The notes under the pieces were generated by a model that was not told the origin of the DNA, did not search any database, and worked only from the letters and a program-made list of their open reading frames with translations. A DNA stretch of 64,000 nt from Paenibacillus sp. SY21-1 (GTDB lineage: Bacteria > Bacillota > Bacilli > Paenibacillales > Paenibacillaceae): NCBI RefSeq assembly GCF_005222705.1, contig NZ_STGF01000001.1, forward strand, positions 248,001 to 312,000, written 5' to 3'. Below, piece after piece: positions 53,635 through 62,398 of this stretch. Position 1 is the stretch's first letter. The number at the start of each line of letters is the position of its first letter. The position numbers and the translations under genes were made by a program.

Positions 53635-56600
53635 CTAACGTCCAGCCCGCCCGACTCCCTTCGGAATTTGGAAGCGCACCTGAGTACCCGTCGACTCACT
53701 GCTGCTGATTTCAAGCCCCGCGCCATACAGCGCAAGCAATCGGCGTTGAATGTTTTGCAGCCCGACCCGTATCGCCCCTTCCGGAGACAGGATTTCCGAC
53801 AATCGTTTCTCGGACATGCCTACCCCGTCGTCGATCACCGCGATTTGCACCACCATATCTGTATCGTCAATGACGATCCGGACTGTGCCGCCTTGTTCCT
53901 GCTTCATGACCCCATGGTTGACCGCATTCTCCACAATCGGCTGGATGCAGAAAGGCGGAATTAACGCCCCAACGTCTCCCCTGATATCGAGCTCTACCTG
54001 CAAGCGTTCGTCAAATCGCGCTTTTTCGAGCGCCAGGTACGAGGAAACAAGCTCCAGCTCCTTCGCTATCGTCGTCAGCCGTTCCCTGTTGCGGAAGTCG
54101 AAGCTGCTGCGCAAAAACTGGCTCAGCTCCGTAAGCAGCTCCATTGCCTTGTACGGATCGCTTGGGCAAACAGAGATAATCGTATTTAATGCATTATATA
54201 AAAAATGGGGTTTGATCTGCGCCTGCAAAAAAGCGAGCTCCGATTGTATGGCTACCCGCACCGAGCGCCTTAGCTCCAGAAGCGTGCGCACCCTCGCACG
54301 CAATTCGCCGGCATCGACGGGCTTGCTGAGGAAATCGTTGATGCCCGCTTCAAACCCTGCCTTAATATCGTCCGGCAAAGCTCTCGCCGTAAGCAGCAGA
54401 ACAGGCAGCTCGGACAGCAAATGCGTCTGGCGAATAATTCGGGTCAGCTCCAGCCCCGACATCTCCGGCATCATCCAATCCGTAACGACCAAATCAAAGT
54501 TTTGAGGCTGCTTCAGCCGTTCCGCCGCCTCAATGGCGCTGGACATCGCCGTTACCTCGCAGCGCTCGAGCGACAGCAGATTGATCAGCACTTGCCGGTT
54601 AACGGCATCGTCGTCAACGACCAGAACCTGAAACTCGGGTTTAGCCAGCGATACCAGCTGTCCCTCTGCAGATGCAGCGGCCAGCTCCTCCGTGTAAATG
54701 CCGCTGCCGTAATTGCCTTCCAGCTCCGTATCATTGGCGATCGGAATCGTAAAGGTAAACGCCGAGCCTCTGCCCAGCCTGGATTCGACCTTGATCGTAC
54801 CCCCGTGAAGCTCCACCAGCTGCTTGGTGATGCTGAGCCCAAGCCCATTGCCTTCGAACGCTCGCTGAACCGCTATGTTGTCTTCGCCAAGAGGCTCGAA
54901 TATGCGTTCGAAGCGGTCCGAGGAAATGCCTAGGCCGGTATCCGTCACCTGAATGGCAACAAAGCCCGGCATTTGCTCCGCCCGCAGCTGGATTTCGCCA
55001 TGACTGGTGAACTTGACTGCATTGCCGAGCAGGTTGTACAAAATCTGCCGCAGCCTGTCTTCATCCGCGCTTATTAGCGGCAGCGACTCGGGCCAATGCT
55101 GCGTGAGACGCACATCCTTTTTGGCGAGAAGATGCGATATGACCTCTACCACCGCTTCCGCCACCGGACGGATCTGGACAGGACGCTTGCGCAGGCCCAG
55201 CTCCCCGTTCTGGAGCTGCGCGAAATCAATCAAATCATTGACAATGAGCGACAGCTGCCTGCCTGTCGTAGCGATCATGGATAAATGCTCCGACTGCTTC
55301 CGATTCCGAAGCGGGCCGGCCGCTCCCTCCAGCAAGGATTCGGCGATATTGATCATGCCATGCAGCGGAGTACGCAGTTCATGCGAGGTTTTGGCCATAA
55401 ACTCGTCTTTCATGCCGTCCAGCACTTGCAGCCGCCTTGACAGCTCCTTTACCTCTCTGACAGACGAAGCAAACTGCATGCCGAGCAGAAACGCCTGTGC
55501 CATGACAAACAGCAAAATTTCATACGGAATAATGTGCCTGTCATTATAAATGCCAGCAACCTGAAGAATCGTCATAATAATAATGACAAGAAGGCTTTGC
55601 GCGCTGATCAGCACATAGACCAAATCATAGGTGGAATGGCGCAAGCCGCGCAGCATCAAATACATGGCGTAGCACACCGACAGAAAACCGACCAGTACGA
55701 TCATGCCTTCATAACGGGTGAAATCCAAGGTCGGCATGACAATCGTGCATATTACGCAGGCGATCGTGAACCATTTGGATATTTTCAGATAGAGCGGGGG
55801 GACAAAGCCAGGCAGCAAAGCCGCAACTGCCCTGAGCATAAAAAAGTAGACAAAAAACGACGAGATGCTTTGCTGCTTCAGCACGGCGGGATAGACCATA
55901 AAGGGAATTAGGGATGCGATCAGCTTCTCGCCTTGAGCGAGAAAAAACAGCACCGACGAGGCGCAAAACAGCCCCATATACAGCACTGCCTTTTGCTCCT
56001 TCCTCATTCTGTACATCAGGAGGAAAAAAAGCGTAGGGACAAGCAGGCCTGCCAAAATGATGGCATCCTTAAAGACGGCTATTTCCCGTTCCTTAAGAAT
56101 GGCAGCCTGGTTGCCGAAGGAAACGGGGAGAATAATTCCCCCCGAGGAATAATTATAATTGCTTACCTGCACAATCAAATCGATTGTGTCGCCTTCAATT
56201 GCCGTAAATCCTGCATAAGGAATGTTGCCCTGAACCGAATCTGTGGCTGTGGCCGCCGGATTGCCGCTGGCTCCAACCTCTTGACCATTCATGAATATCC
56301 GGTTAGCCATTCGTATATTCGTCGTTCGAATCCCAAAGATTTCATCCCGCCAGCCGCCTAGCTTAATGGTCAGCCGATAGGTGGCGAATCCGGTAGATGT
56401 CGTTTTTCCATCGCTGTCCCGCAAATGCTTGTTCCACTTGCTCGGAACCGGAATCCATTCGGGCGGCGCGGAAGCGCCAGCATCCAGAACGGCCATATCC
56501 TCCGGCCCGAGCAGCTGATTGGGATAAAAGCGCCAATCCCCACTCAGCTGCAGCGTTTTTTTCTGGTCCAAATCCCATTCGGACAAATCGATGACGCCGT

Positions 56601-56712
56601 CGATCGCCTTTGGCTGTTTACTGACAGGCAGCACAAAGTACACCAGCAAAAAGGCAGGAACCACAAATACAACTATAAAAGCTATAGCAATCGACCATGT
56701 CCGACTATACAT
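53635..56712 (-). CDS. hybrid sensor kinase: 7TMR-DISM, HisKA/HATPase, receiver and LytS-type second kinase core
   Basis: A 1025-residue protein. Residues 8-28 are a first helix, then an extracytoplasmic beta-jelly-roll domain (7TMR-DISM extracellular type), seven membrane helices (about 205-405), HisKA with H444 in TSHELRTPLHGM, HATPase (NLLGNAVKFT, DTGLGIS, NGLGLSITKQL), a receiver with D745 in VVTDWMMPEMSG, then a LytS/YesM-type region with H836 in QIKPHFLYNALNTII and a second HATPase (IQPIVENAVNHGV, DDGVGMS). Two kinase cores with a receiver between them suggest internal phosphorelay to the BTAD regulator next door. ATG 56712 follows GGGGAG; an upstream ATG is possible. Confidence 0.9.
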   Translation of the reverse strand: MYSRTWSIAIAFIVVFVVPAFLLVYFVLPVSKQPKAIDGVIDLSEWDLDQKKTLQLSGDWRFYPNQLLGPEDMAVLDAGASAPPEWIPVPSKWNKHLRDSDGKTTSTGFATYRLTIKLGGWRDEIFGIRTTNIRMANRIFMNGQEVGASGNPAATATDSVQGNIPYAGFTAIEGDTIDLIVQVSNYNYSSGGIILPVSFGNQAAILKEREIAVFKDAIILAGLLVPTLFFLLMYRMRKEQKAVLYMGLFCASSVLFFLAQGEKLIASLIPFMVYPAVLKQQSISSFFVYFFMLRAVAALLPGFVPPLYLKISKWFTIACVICTIVMPTLDFTRYEGMIVLVGFLSVCYAMYLMLRGLRHSTYDLVYVLISAQSLLVIIIMTILQVAGIYNDRHIIPYEILLFVMAQAFLLGMQFASSVREVKELSRRLQVLDGMKDEFMAKTSHELRTPLHGMINIAESLLEGAAGPLRNRKQSEHLSMIATTGRQLSLIVNDLIDFAQLQNGELGLRKRPVQIRPVAEAVVEVISHLLAKKDVRLTQHWPESLPLISADEDRLRQILYNLLGNAVKFTSHGEIQLRAEQMPGFVAIQVTDTGLGISSDRFERIFEPLGEDNIAVQRAFEGNGLGLSITKQLVELHGGTIKVESRLGRGSAFTFTIPIANDTELEGNYGSGIYTEELAAASAEGQLVSLAKPEFQVLVVDDDAVNRQVLINLLSLERCEVTAMSSAIEAAERLKQPQNFDLVVTDWMMPEMSGLELTRIIRQTHLLSELPVLLLTARALPDDIKAGFEAGINDFLSKPVDAGELRARVRTLLELRRSVRVAIQSELAFLQAQIKPHFLYNALNTIISVCPSDPYKAMELLTELSQFLRSSFDFRNRERLTTIAKELELVSSYLALEKARFDERLQVELDIRGDVGALIPPFCIQPIVENAVNHGVMKQEQGGTVRIVIDDTDMVVQIAVIDDGVGMSEKRLSEILSPEGAIRVGLQNIQRRLLALYGAGLEISSSESTGTQVRFQIPKGVGRAGR

Positions 56713-56821
56713 GAACTTGTCTCCCCGCCGTCTGTGCAAGAACACGACTACAAATTAAGTTGTTATCGTATTTATTTCGACAGCTTTCGAGGAATATCCT
56801 GTATAAACGCCAATACGTTTG

Positions 56822-57436
56822 TTAGACGGGGCGAATAATCGTAAAGGTCTCGCCCAGGCGGGAATAATCGTTGCCGGCAAGCCTGCTCACGGGAGCAAGA
56901 CCTTCGGCGTCAATACGGCCATTATCGAATAATGCCTCCTGTACGTGGAAACGGACAACCCTACCAATCAGCATATCGCATGCCGGCTCCTCTGCCGTAC
57001 CTCCAAGCGGCAAGGACTGCTCCAGCACGCATTCCATACGCACCTTCGCTTCCGAAACGCCCGGGACCTGAATCGCTTCGCTGGCTACAGGCGTCAATCC
57101 CGCAAGCGCAACCTCGCTCTGATCGGAGGCTAGCGGCGCAGCCGTCTCATTCATGGCATCAACATAGCTTTCATCGGCAATATGCACAACAAATTGCCCG
57201 CGAGCGGCTGCATTGCGCGCCGTATCCTTCATGCCGCCATCCGGCTTGCGCTGGACGGAAACGGCAACCATTGGCGGGTTGGCCGTCACAATATTAAAAA
57301 AGCTGAATGGAGCGGCGTTCAGCACGCCCTCCTCGGACAGCGTCGTAACAAATGCAATCGGCCTTGGGATAATGCTGCCGATCAGCAGCTTGTAATTATC
57401 CTTGGCAGACTGGCTTTCCGGATTAATCGATAGCAT
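56822..57436 (-). CDS. flavin reductase-like FMN-binding protein
   Basis: A 204-residue protein of the flavin-reductase-like/DIM6 family: IIPRPIAFVTTLSEEGVLNAAPFSFF (read as IIPRPIAFV and NAAPFSFFNIV) and VAVSVQRKPDG bind FMN. It may reduce flavin or quinone-like substrates. ATG 57436 is set by AGGGAGGG. It lies downstream of the mhq-type genes on the same strand, separated by a stem-loop of moderate quality (57463-57497). Confidence 0.8.
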   Translation of the reverse strand: MLSINPESQSAKDNYKLLIGSIIPRPIAFVTTLSEEGVLNAAPFSFFNIVTANPPMVAVSVQRKPDGGMKDTARNAAARGQFVVHIADESYVDAMNETAAPLASDQSEVALAGLTPVASEAIQVPGVSEAKVRMECVLEQSLPLGGTAEEPACDMLIGRVVRFHVQEALFDNGRIDAEGLAPVSRLAGNDYSRLGETFTIIRPV

Positions 57437-57523
57437 AAATACGTATCCCTCCCTGTGGATGGAAAGAGCTGCCTTCATCGGAATAAAGGCAGCCTTTCGT
57501 AATCGTTATATGTCTGTACATTG

Positions 57524-58141
57524 TCAGCCGTTGGCGCTTAGCGTTTGATGAAGCCATGCGCCAGCGGCGGCAACCTCGGAGCTTGTAAGCTGATGGCCAA
57601 AACGTTCCCAGTGCGTTGTTACGGAAGCTCCCGCCCCTTTCAGCAGCGCCTCCAGCTCCTCCGTTTCTTGAGGCGAACAGATGGGATCGTTGGTGCCAGC
57701 CCCAATGAATACGGGAACGCCTGCCAAGTCGGGCAATTCCAAGCCGCGAATAGGCACCATCGGATGATGCAGAATCGCACCCTTTAACACATCTTTATAA
57801 TGAAAGAGCAGACTGCCTGCAATATTGGCTCCGTTCGAATAACCGACTGCCATTACATGATGCCGGTCAAAACCGTATTGCTCGGCTGCGCTATCGAGAA
57901 ATTCCTTTAACTCCCTTGTGCGGAAAGCCAAGTCCTCCAGATCGAATACACCTTCAGCCAGCCTTCGAAAAAAGCGGGGCATGCCGTTCTCCAGCACATT
58001 GCCTCTTACGCTTAGCACGGAGGAGGCGGGCGACAGCCGATCCGCGAGCGGCAGCAAATCCCGCTCCGTTCCGCCTGTCCCGTGAAGCAGCAGCAGCACT
58101 GGCGCTTTGCGGTCCGTTCCTTCTACATAAATATGCTTCAT
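57524..58141 (-). CDS. mhqD: MhqD-like alpha/beta hydrolase (phospholipase/carboxylesterase family)
   Basis: A 205-residue alpha/beta hydrolase: LLLLHGTGGTERDLLPLADRL (as LLLLHGTGG and DLLPLADRL) is the oxyanion region, VMAVGYSNGANIAGSLL holds the nucleophile serine, IGAGTNDPICSP the aspartate and ERFGHQLTSSE the histidine. This is the MhqD/YodD type induced by hydroquinones and catechols in Bacillus. ATG 58141 follows GAGGG; the gene begins immediately after the dioxygenase gene (stop at 58143), so they are translationally linked. Confidence 0.8.
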   Translation of the reverse strand: MKHIYVEGTDRKAPVLLLLHGTGGTERDLLPLADRLSPASSVLSVRGNVLENGMPRFFRRLAEGVFDLEDLAFRTRELKEFLDSAAEQYGFDRHHVMAVGYSNGANIAGSLLFHYKDVLKGAILHHPMVPIRGLELPDLAGVPVFIGAGTNDPICSPQETEELEALLKGAGASVTTHWERFGHQLTSSEVAAAGAWLHQTLSANG

Positions 58142-58142
58142 C

Positions 58143-59090
58143 TTATTTGCCCTCCTTCGAAGTTTTAATCTCAAGCGGCGGCAGCAGGCGCTCGATTTGA
58201 TCGCGCTGCGCCTCGAACCACTCCGGCAGCATCAGCTTGCCGCCCAGTTCTGCCGGCTCCTCGTCACGGGCAAAGCCCGGCGGATCCGTGGCGATTTCAA
58301 ATAGAATACCTCCTGCTTCTCTGAAATACAAGGCTTGGAAATACTGGCGATCCACGATCGGCGTCGGCTGGTAGCCGTGACCTGCCACATGGCTCCGCCA
58401 AGCTGCATGCTCCTCATCATCCTTTGCCCTCCAGGCGATATGGTGAACGGTGCCCGCGCCTCCATGCCCAGCTTCCATCTCAGTTACGTTAACATCAATA
58501 ATGTTTCCGATATCGCCAAACGATTTGTACCGGGCATATGCCCCTTCCTGTCCGACTTTGACCAGCCCCATCACATCGGCAAGCAGTTCTGCCGTCTTGC
58601 TTGGCGCAGCGCTGTAGAGAATGGCGCCGCCGAAGCCTTTTATCGCCTTATCCGCAGGAATGCCTTCGGAAGACCACGTGCTTGCCGCTCCTGCCGCCCG
58701 GGCTACGATTTCCACCTTTAAGCCATCCGGATCGGCGAATTGCAAATACCGTTCACCGAAACGGGCAACCTCCTCCGCCGATACTTGAAGCTCGGCAAGG
58801 CGGGTTTTCCAGAAATCAAGCGCCCCTTCAGGCACCACATACGTCGTTACGCCGACCTGCCCCGCTCCGATTTTGCCTTGACGGGAACGCTCGTAAGGAA
58901 AAAAGGTAATAATGGTGCCCGGGTTGCCCGCGCCATCGCCAAAGTAAAGGTGGTATACTTCGGGAGCGTCGAAATTGATTGTCTTTTTAACCAACCGCAG
59001 ACCAAGCACACCCGTATAGAAATCAGCCGTTCTTTGCGCATTTCTTACAAAAGCCGTAATATGATGAATACCCGCTGTTTGCGTAGTCAT
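58143..59090 (-). CDS. mhqO: glyoxalase-superfamily ring-cleaving dioxygenase (MhqO/MhqA-like)
   Basis: A 315-residue two-domain vicinal-oxygen-chelate enzyme: GIHHITAFVRNAQRTADFYTGVLGLRL begins the first betaalphabetabetabeta unit, and GGAGTVHHIAWRAKD the second. H9 and the later H and E residues would hold Fe2+. Such enzymes (MhqA/E/O) are thought to cleave hydroquinone-type rings. ATG 59090 follows AAAGGAGACGG. It forms a cluster with mhqD and, upstream, a DoxX gene. Confidence 0.82.
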   Translation of the reverse strand: MTTQTAGIHHITAFVRNAQRTADFYTGVLGLRLVKKTINFDAPEVYHLYFGDGAGNPGTIITFFPYERSRQGKIGAGQVGVTTYVVPEGALDFWKTRLAELQVSAEEVARFGERYLQFADPDGLKVEIVARAAGAASTWSSEGIPADKAIKGFGGAILYSAAPSKTAELLADVMGLVKVGQEGAYARYKSFGDIGNIIDVNVTEMEAGHGGAGTVHHIAWRAKDDEEHAAWRSHVAGHGYQPTPIVDRQYFQALYFREAGGILFEIATDPPGFARDEEPAELGGKLMLPEWFEAQRDQIERLLPPLEIKTSKEGK

Positions 59091-59145
59091 TGTTCATCCG
59101 TCTCCTTTGGTTTTATCATTCAAATTAGTCTATGAGAGCGTCAAT

Positions 59146-59547
59146 TTAGTTCATAAGAGCGTCGATCGAATAATCTCCTGCGCCTGTAAGCGCAACGGCA
59201 ATCGCAATGGCTATAAGCACCAGATTGTATTCATAGCCGTTGGCTGTAGACCATATGCCATTTGGCCCGTGTACCTTCGCAATCGCTACAATCATAGTCG
59301 CCACGATCAACACCGCTCCAACCGGTGTAAGCAAACCGAGGGCAAACAGCAGACCCCCTACCAGCTCCAGCAAGCCGGCTACAACGGCCATTGCGACACC
59401 AGGCTTCACGCCGATCGACTCCAGCCATCCTCCCGTCCCCTTGGGACCATAGCCGCCGAACCAGCCGAACAGCTTCTGAGCGCCATGCCCTACGAACAAC
59501 AACCCGACGACCACGCGAACAATCAACAAACCTAATGCCATACTCAT
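59146..59547 (-). CDS. mhqP: DoxX-family membrane protein (MhqP-like)
   Basis: A 133-residue protein with four helices; GLLFVGHGAQKLFGWFGGYGP is the DoxX signature (as FVGHGAQKLFGWFGG) and EFVGG-like GLLELVGGLLFALG follows. DoxX proteins act as quinone-linked membrane subunits; MhqP sits in the equivalent Bacillus operon. ATG 59547 has GGAGG. It is the first gene of the minus-strand unit and its upstream region carries an MhqR-type operator. Confidence 0.82.
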   Translation of the reverse strand: MSMALGLLIVRVVVGLLFVGHGAQKLFGWFGGYGPKGTGGWLESIGVKPGVAMAVVAGLLELVGGLLFALGLLTPVGAVLIVATMIVAIAKVHGPNGIWSTANGYEYNLVLIAIAIAVALTGAGDYSIDALMN

Positions 59548-59584
59548 TTTAAATTCCTCCAAAAGTAAAATTTTTATTTTGTGA

Positions 59585-59600
59585 ATCTTTAATTTAAGAT
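59585..59600. promoter_or_regulatory. MhqR-type operator upstream of the DoxX/dioxygenase/hydrolase unit
   Basis: ATCTTTAATTTAAGAT is an almost perfect palindrome. It matches the second copy upstream of the MarR gene in the core ATCTT-NAATTN-AAGAT. It lies between the DoxX and MarR genes, 38 bases before the DoxX start. Confidence 0.75.
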
Positions 59601-59661
59601 TTATGAGCAAAAGCGACCGGACTCTTTTGTCCGAACACCGCTTCTTCTTCCAAAGGCGAGG

Positions 59662-60117
59662 CTACTTGTAGTTCTCCTGGGCGTACCTGCCAAGCTTTTT
59701 TAGCAATTCCGCCGCGGCCCTCTGCTCTTCCTGGGTCAGCCCTTTAACCGCCGATTCAATGACACTGATGTGACCAGGGAAAATGCCGGTAATAAAGGTC
59801 TGTCCGTGATCCGTCAGCTCCGCGTAGATGAGCCTTCTATCCTCTGTCGAAGCTCTTCTTCTTACAAGCCCTTTCTTCTCCAGCTTATCGACCACGTAGG
59901 TGATGTTGCCGCTGCTCATAAGCACTTTGCCGCCGATTTGCTGCAGAGGCTGAGGTCCCTTATGATGAAGAAGCTCCAAGACGCCAAATTCCGTTCTATT
60001 CATATCATGGCTGCGAATATCGCGATCTGCATGGGCGTTTACCCACTGCGCCGCCCGCGATAATGAGATGAACAAGGCTAAAGCGTCATTCCGCTGCTGG
60101 TCCGTCATATCGTTCAC
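59662..60117 (-). CDS. mhqR: MarR-family repressor (MhqR-like)
   Basis: A 151-residue winged-helix regulator. The DNA-binding part is PLQQIGGKVLMSSGNITYVVDKLEKKGLVRR, read as the recognition helix SSGNITYVVDKLEK plus wing STEDRRLIYAEL. No cysteine is present, as in MhqR itself, which releases DNA on quinone-type stress by an indirect route. Its operator-like palindrome also lies upstream of itself, suggesting autorepression. ATG 60117 follows GGAGGGG. Confidence 0.82.
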   Translation of the reverse strand: MNDMTDQQRNDALALFISLSRAAQWVNAHADRDIRSHDMNRTEFGVLELLHHKGPQPLQQIGGKVLMSSGNITYVVDKLEKKGLVRRRASTEDRRLIYAELTDHGQTFITGIFPGHISVIESAVKGLTQEEQRAAAELLKKLGRYAQENYK

Positions 60118-60144
60118 TCCCCTCCGGCTTATCTCAATTTCATT

Positions 60145-60162
60145 TATCTTGAATTAAAGATA
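60145..60162. promoter_or_regulatory. MhqR-type operator upstream of the MarR gene
   Basis: TATCTTGAATTAAAGATA is a near-perfect palindrome 28 bases before the MarR start, sharing its core with the site at 59585-59600. A half-site, TTATCTCAATTT, lies at 60129-60140. Confidence 0.75.
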
Positions 60163-60249
60163 ATACATTTTAAACTTAATGTCAACCGTTTCGCTAACTT
60201 TTTTTACAAATGAATGAACTAAGCCGGCCTGCAGGCCTCATGCCTGCGT

Positions 60250-60858
60250 TTATTCCACGATTCGAATATCCTTTTGCGTAAGCGGCTCGAATGCAAGAAA
60301 TTCAAAAGCGACCTCGCAGCCTGCGCCGATCGGCGATTGCGCTACAACGCCAACCTTCAGCTCGTCTGGACAGCTCATACCGAAATAACGGACCAGACGC
60401 CAGTCCTTCCCGTCGGTTGAATAGTGAAAAGCGAAGCAGTCGCCGGATCTGGCGATGCGGAGATATGGCCGCAGGCTGCCCGCCTCTCCCGATACGCAAT
60501 CATCGGAGCTCCCCTTGGTCACAACGCTTAAAATGGAGCGTTCCCCTGAAAAAAATTCATTGCACAGCTTCGCCCAGTTCTCACTGTCGGCCATAACCAT
60601 CAGGCAGCCGGAATCGTACTGCTCCTTCATCCCTACACTCACGCGGGTCGTCGCCACAAAATCGCCGCGGAACGTCGTGTACAAAAAAGGCGCCGACGCC
60701 TTCACCTCTTCCCCTGACGGGTTAATAAAAAAATCGCCCATTGCCGGCGCTTCGATTCGAAGAGAGTGCTGCTCGTCGAAAGCCCATACGGCTGGCTCAT
60801 TGATCCATTTCAAGTCAGGAATATCGGTTTGCTGTAAGCCATTCTGGAATACGTTCAT
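60250..60858 (-). CDS. DUF1349-family protein (concanavalin-like fold)
   Basis: A 202-residue protein of the DUF1349 type: INEPAVWAFDEQHSLRI, TRVSVGMKEQYDSGCLMV and HYSTDGKDWRLVRYF are typical beta-sandwich strands. The function of the family is unclear; carbohydrate binding has been suggested. ATG 60858 follows GGGAGAGG. Confidence 0.8.
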   Translation of the reverse strand: MNVFQNGLQQTDIPDLKWINEPAVWAFDEQHSLRIEAPAMGDFFINPSGEEVKASAPFLYTTFRGDFVATTRVSVGMKEQYDSGCLMVMADSENWAKLCNEFFSGERSILSVVTKGSSDDCVSGEAGSLRPYLRIARSGDCFAFHYSTDGKDWRLVRYFGMSCPDELKVGVVAQSPIGAGCEVAFEFLAFEPLTQKDIRIVE

Positions 60859-61033
60859 GTATATCCTCTCCCTATCGCTGCAGGTTCAACTTATAATAAG
60901 AACAAGCTATTTTTATTGTATATGGGTATTTTTTCAAATTCAAGCTGTCAAATCGTCAAAACGCTTTTCTGGGCGAGCATGAGCAGAAGCAGCGAAATTT
61001 GGTGCCTCACCGCAGATGGAGCGTTGAGAAATG

Positions 61034-61077
61034 GCCGATAAAAGCGCACTAACAGCAAAAACCGCCGATAAAGCGCG
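61034..61077. repeat. short direct repeat in the 60859-61139 gap
   Basis: GCCGATAAA(A)GCGC occurs twice, at about 61034-61047 and 61064-61077, the second inside a terminator hairpin. No gene is visible in the gap 60859-61139. Confidence 0.4.
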
Positions 61078-61104
61078 CAAGCCGCTTCATCGACGGTTTT
61101 TTTT
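61056..61104. terminator. bidirectional terminator between DUF1349 and GlsB-type genes
   Basis: AAAAACCGCCGAT pairs with ATCGACGGTTTTTTTT (one mismatch). An eight-T run follows on the plus strand and five T on the minus, where it would end the GlsB-type gene. Confidence 0.7.
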
Positions 61105-61139
61105 GCAAATTAACCGCCAGTCCAACTATTGGATACGCG

Positions 61140-61391
61140 CTAGGCACGTCTTGCCGAACGCATAATTGCGCTAAGAATAAGCACGACTACGATTGCCCCG
61201 ATAAGTGCCGGAATGAAGGCAAACCCGCCAATGACAGGGCCCCACTCGCCAAGCAATAACGTTCCCAGCCACGCGCCTACGAAGCCTGCAACGATGTTGC
61301 CGATAATCCCGCCCGGTACATCGCGACCGGCGATCAGTCCGCCAAGCCAACCGATAACTCCGCCTACGATCAGTGCCCATATAAGTCCCAT
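61140..61391 (-). CDS. GlsB/YeaQ/YmgE-family small membrane protein
   Basis: An 83-residue protein made of glycine-rich helices (IWALIVGGVIGWLGGLIAG, GIIGNIVAGFVGAWLG, VVVLILSAIM) typical of the transglycosylase-associated/GlsB stress-response family. Cytoplasmic membrane. ATG 61391 follows GAAGGGAG. Role in envelope or stress response is inferred from the family only. Confidence 0.85.
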   Translation of the reverse strand: MGLIWALIVGGVIGWLGGLIAGRDVPGGIIGNIVAGFVGAWLGTLLLGEWGPVIGGFAFIPALIGAIVVVLILSAIMRSARRA

Positions 61392-61603
61392 ATTGATCTG
61401 CTCCCTTCGAGTTGCAATTGTTCGTTGCTGATGTACTTATGATTACACTGGCCCCTTGTATTTGAAACAGGGGAGCCATTGTCCAATTTCAGGAATTGGT
61501 TTTAGTTGCGCGCTTGACTTTAACGCTGCGGCAACGTTTAAACTGCACTGGAGAGTTGCCCCAATGGCGGGCAACGTCCACATCGATTCAGGGAGGAAGC
61601 ATC

Positions 61604-62284
61604 ATGCCTAATCATGCTTATATTTACGAGCAGCAAGCGGAGCAATATCACGAGCTAATCGCCAAACAACCGCTGCTGGGAGAAGAGTTGGAGAACATTC
61701 GCCCATTCTCCGGTCTCGACATTGTTGATCTCGGCGCGGGGTCGGGAAGATTATCCTGCGAGCTGGCAAAAAGCGCAAAATCATTTATTGCCCTGGACGC
61801 TTCGGAAGCGATGCTTCGTCTAGCCGCATCGCGATTGCACAGGCTTGGCCTGGATAACTGGCGAACACAGCCGGCAGATCATCGCCAGCTCCCCTTGCCG
61901 GATAACAGCGCCGATCTCATTGTCTCCGGCTGGAGCATCTGCTATCTGGTCAGCTCCGATATACCCGAATGGAGGGAAAACCTCCGGCAAGTGATGGCTG
62001 AAATACAGCGCGTGCTGCGGCCAAGCGGCACAATCATCATTCTGGAGACGATGGGCACGGGGCATACGTCACCGCAGCCGCCAAGCTTTCTGGAGCCCTA
62101 TTATGCCAGTCTCGTGGAGGACTACGGATTCAGCCATCGATGCAGAAGACTTGATTATCAATTTGACGACATCGCTTCCGCCGAACGTCTGGTTCGCCTC
62201 TTCTTCGGAAACGAGCTTGCCGATCGCGTCGCCGGCGAGCAGCTGACCGTGCTGCCGGAATGCGCAGGAATATGGTGGCGATAA
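61604..62284 (+). CDS. class I SAM-dependent methyltransferase
   Basis: A 226-residue methyltransferase with the SAM-binding motif DIVDLGAGSGRLSCELA, FIALDASEAMLRLAA and the motif IV region DLIVSGWSICYL. VLRPSGTIIILETMG follows. The substrate is unknown; the small-molecule type is likely. ATG 61604 follows GGGAGG. It lies upstream of an incomplete secreted protein. Confidence 0.85.
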   Translation: MPNHAYIYEQQAEQYHELIAKQPLLGEELENIRPFSGLDIVDLGAGSGRLSCELAKSAKSFIALDASEAMLRLAASRLHRLGLDNWRTQPADHRQLPLPDNSADLIVSGWSICYLVSSDIPEWRENLRQVMAEIQRVLRPSGTIIILETMGTGHTSPQPPSFLEPYYASLVEDYGFSHRCRRLDYQFDDIASAERLVRLFFGNELADRVAGEQLTVLPECAGIWWR

Positions 62285-62398
62285 GAATTTTTAAAAAATT
62301 TTAATCTTTTGTGATCCAACCTGTTGCATTTCTCGTTTGCTTGGGTAAGAACACATCATGAATTACATAACATTCCATCCCAAGGAGAGTGTAAACGA

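Noticed and set aside
57463..57497. Stem-loop between the MhqD-like and flavin reductase genes
   Set aside because: The stem has a bulge and the T run is broken, so I did not list it as a terminator; read-through to the flavin reductase remains possible.
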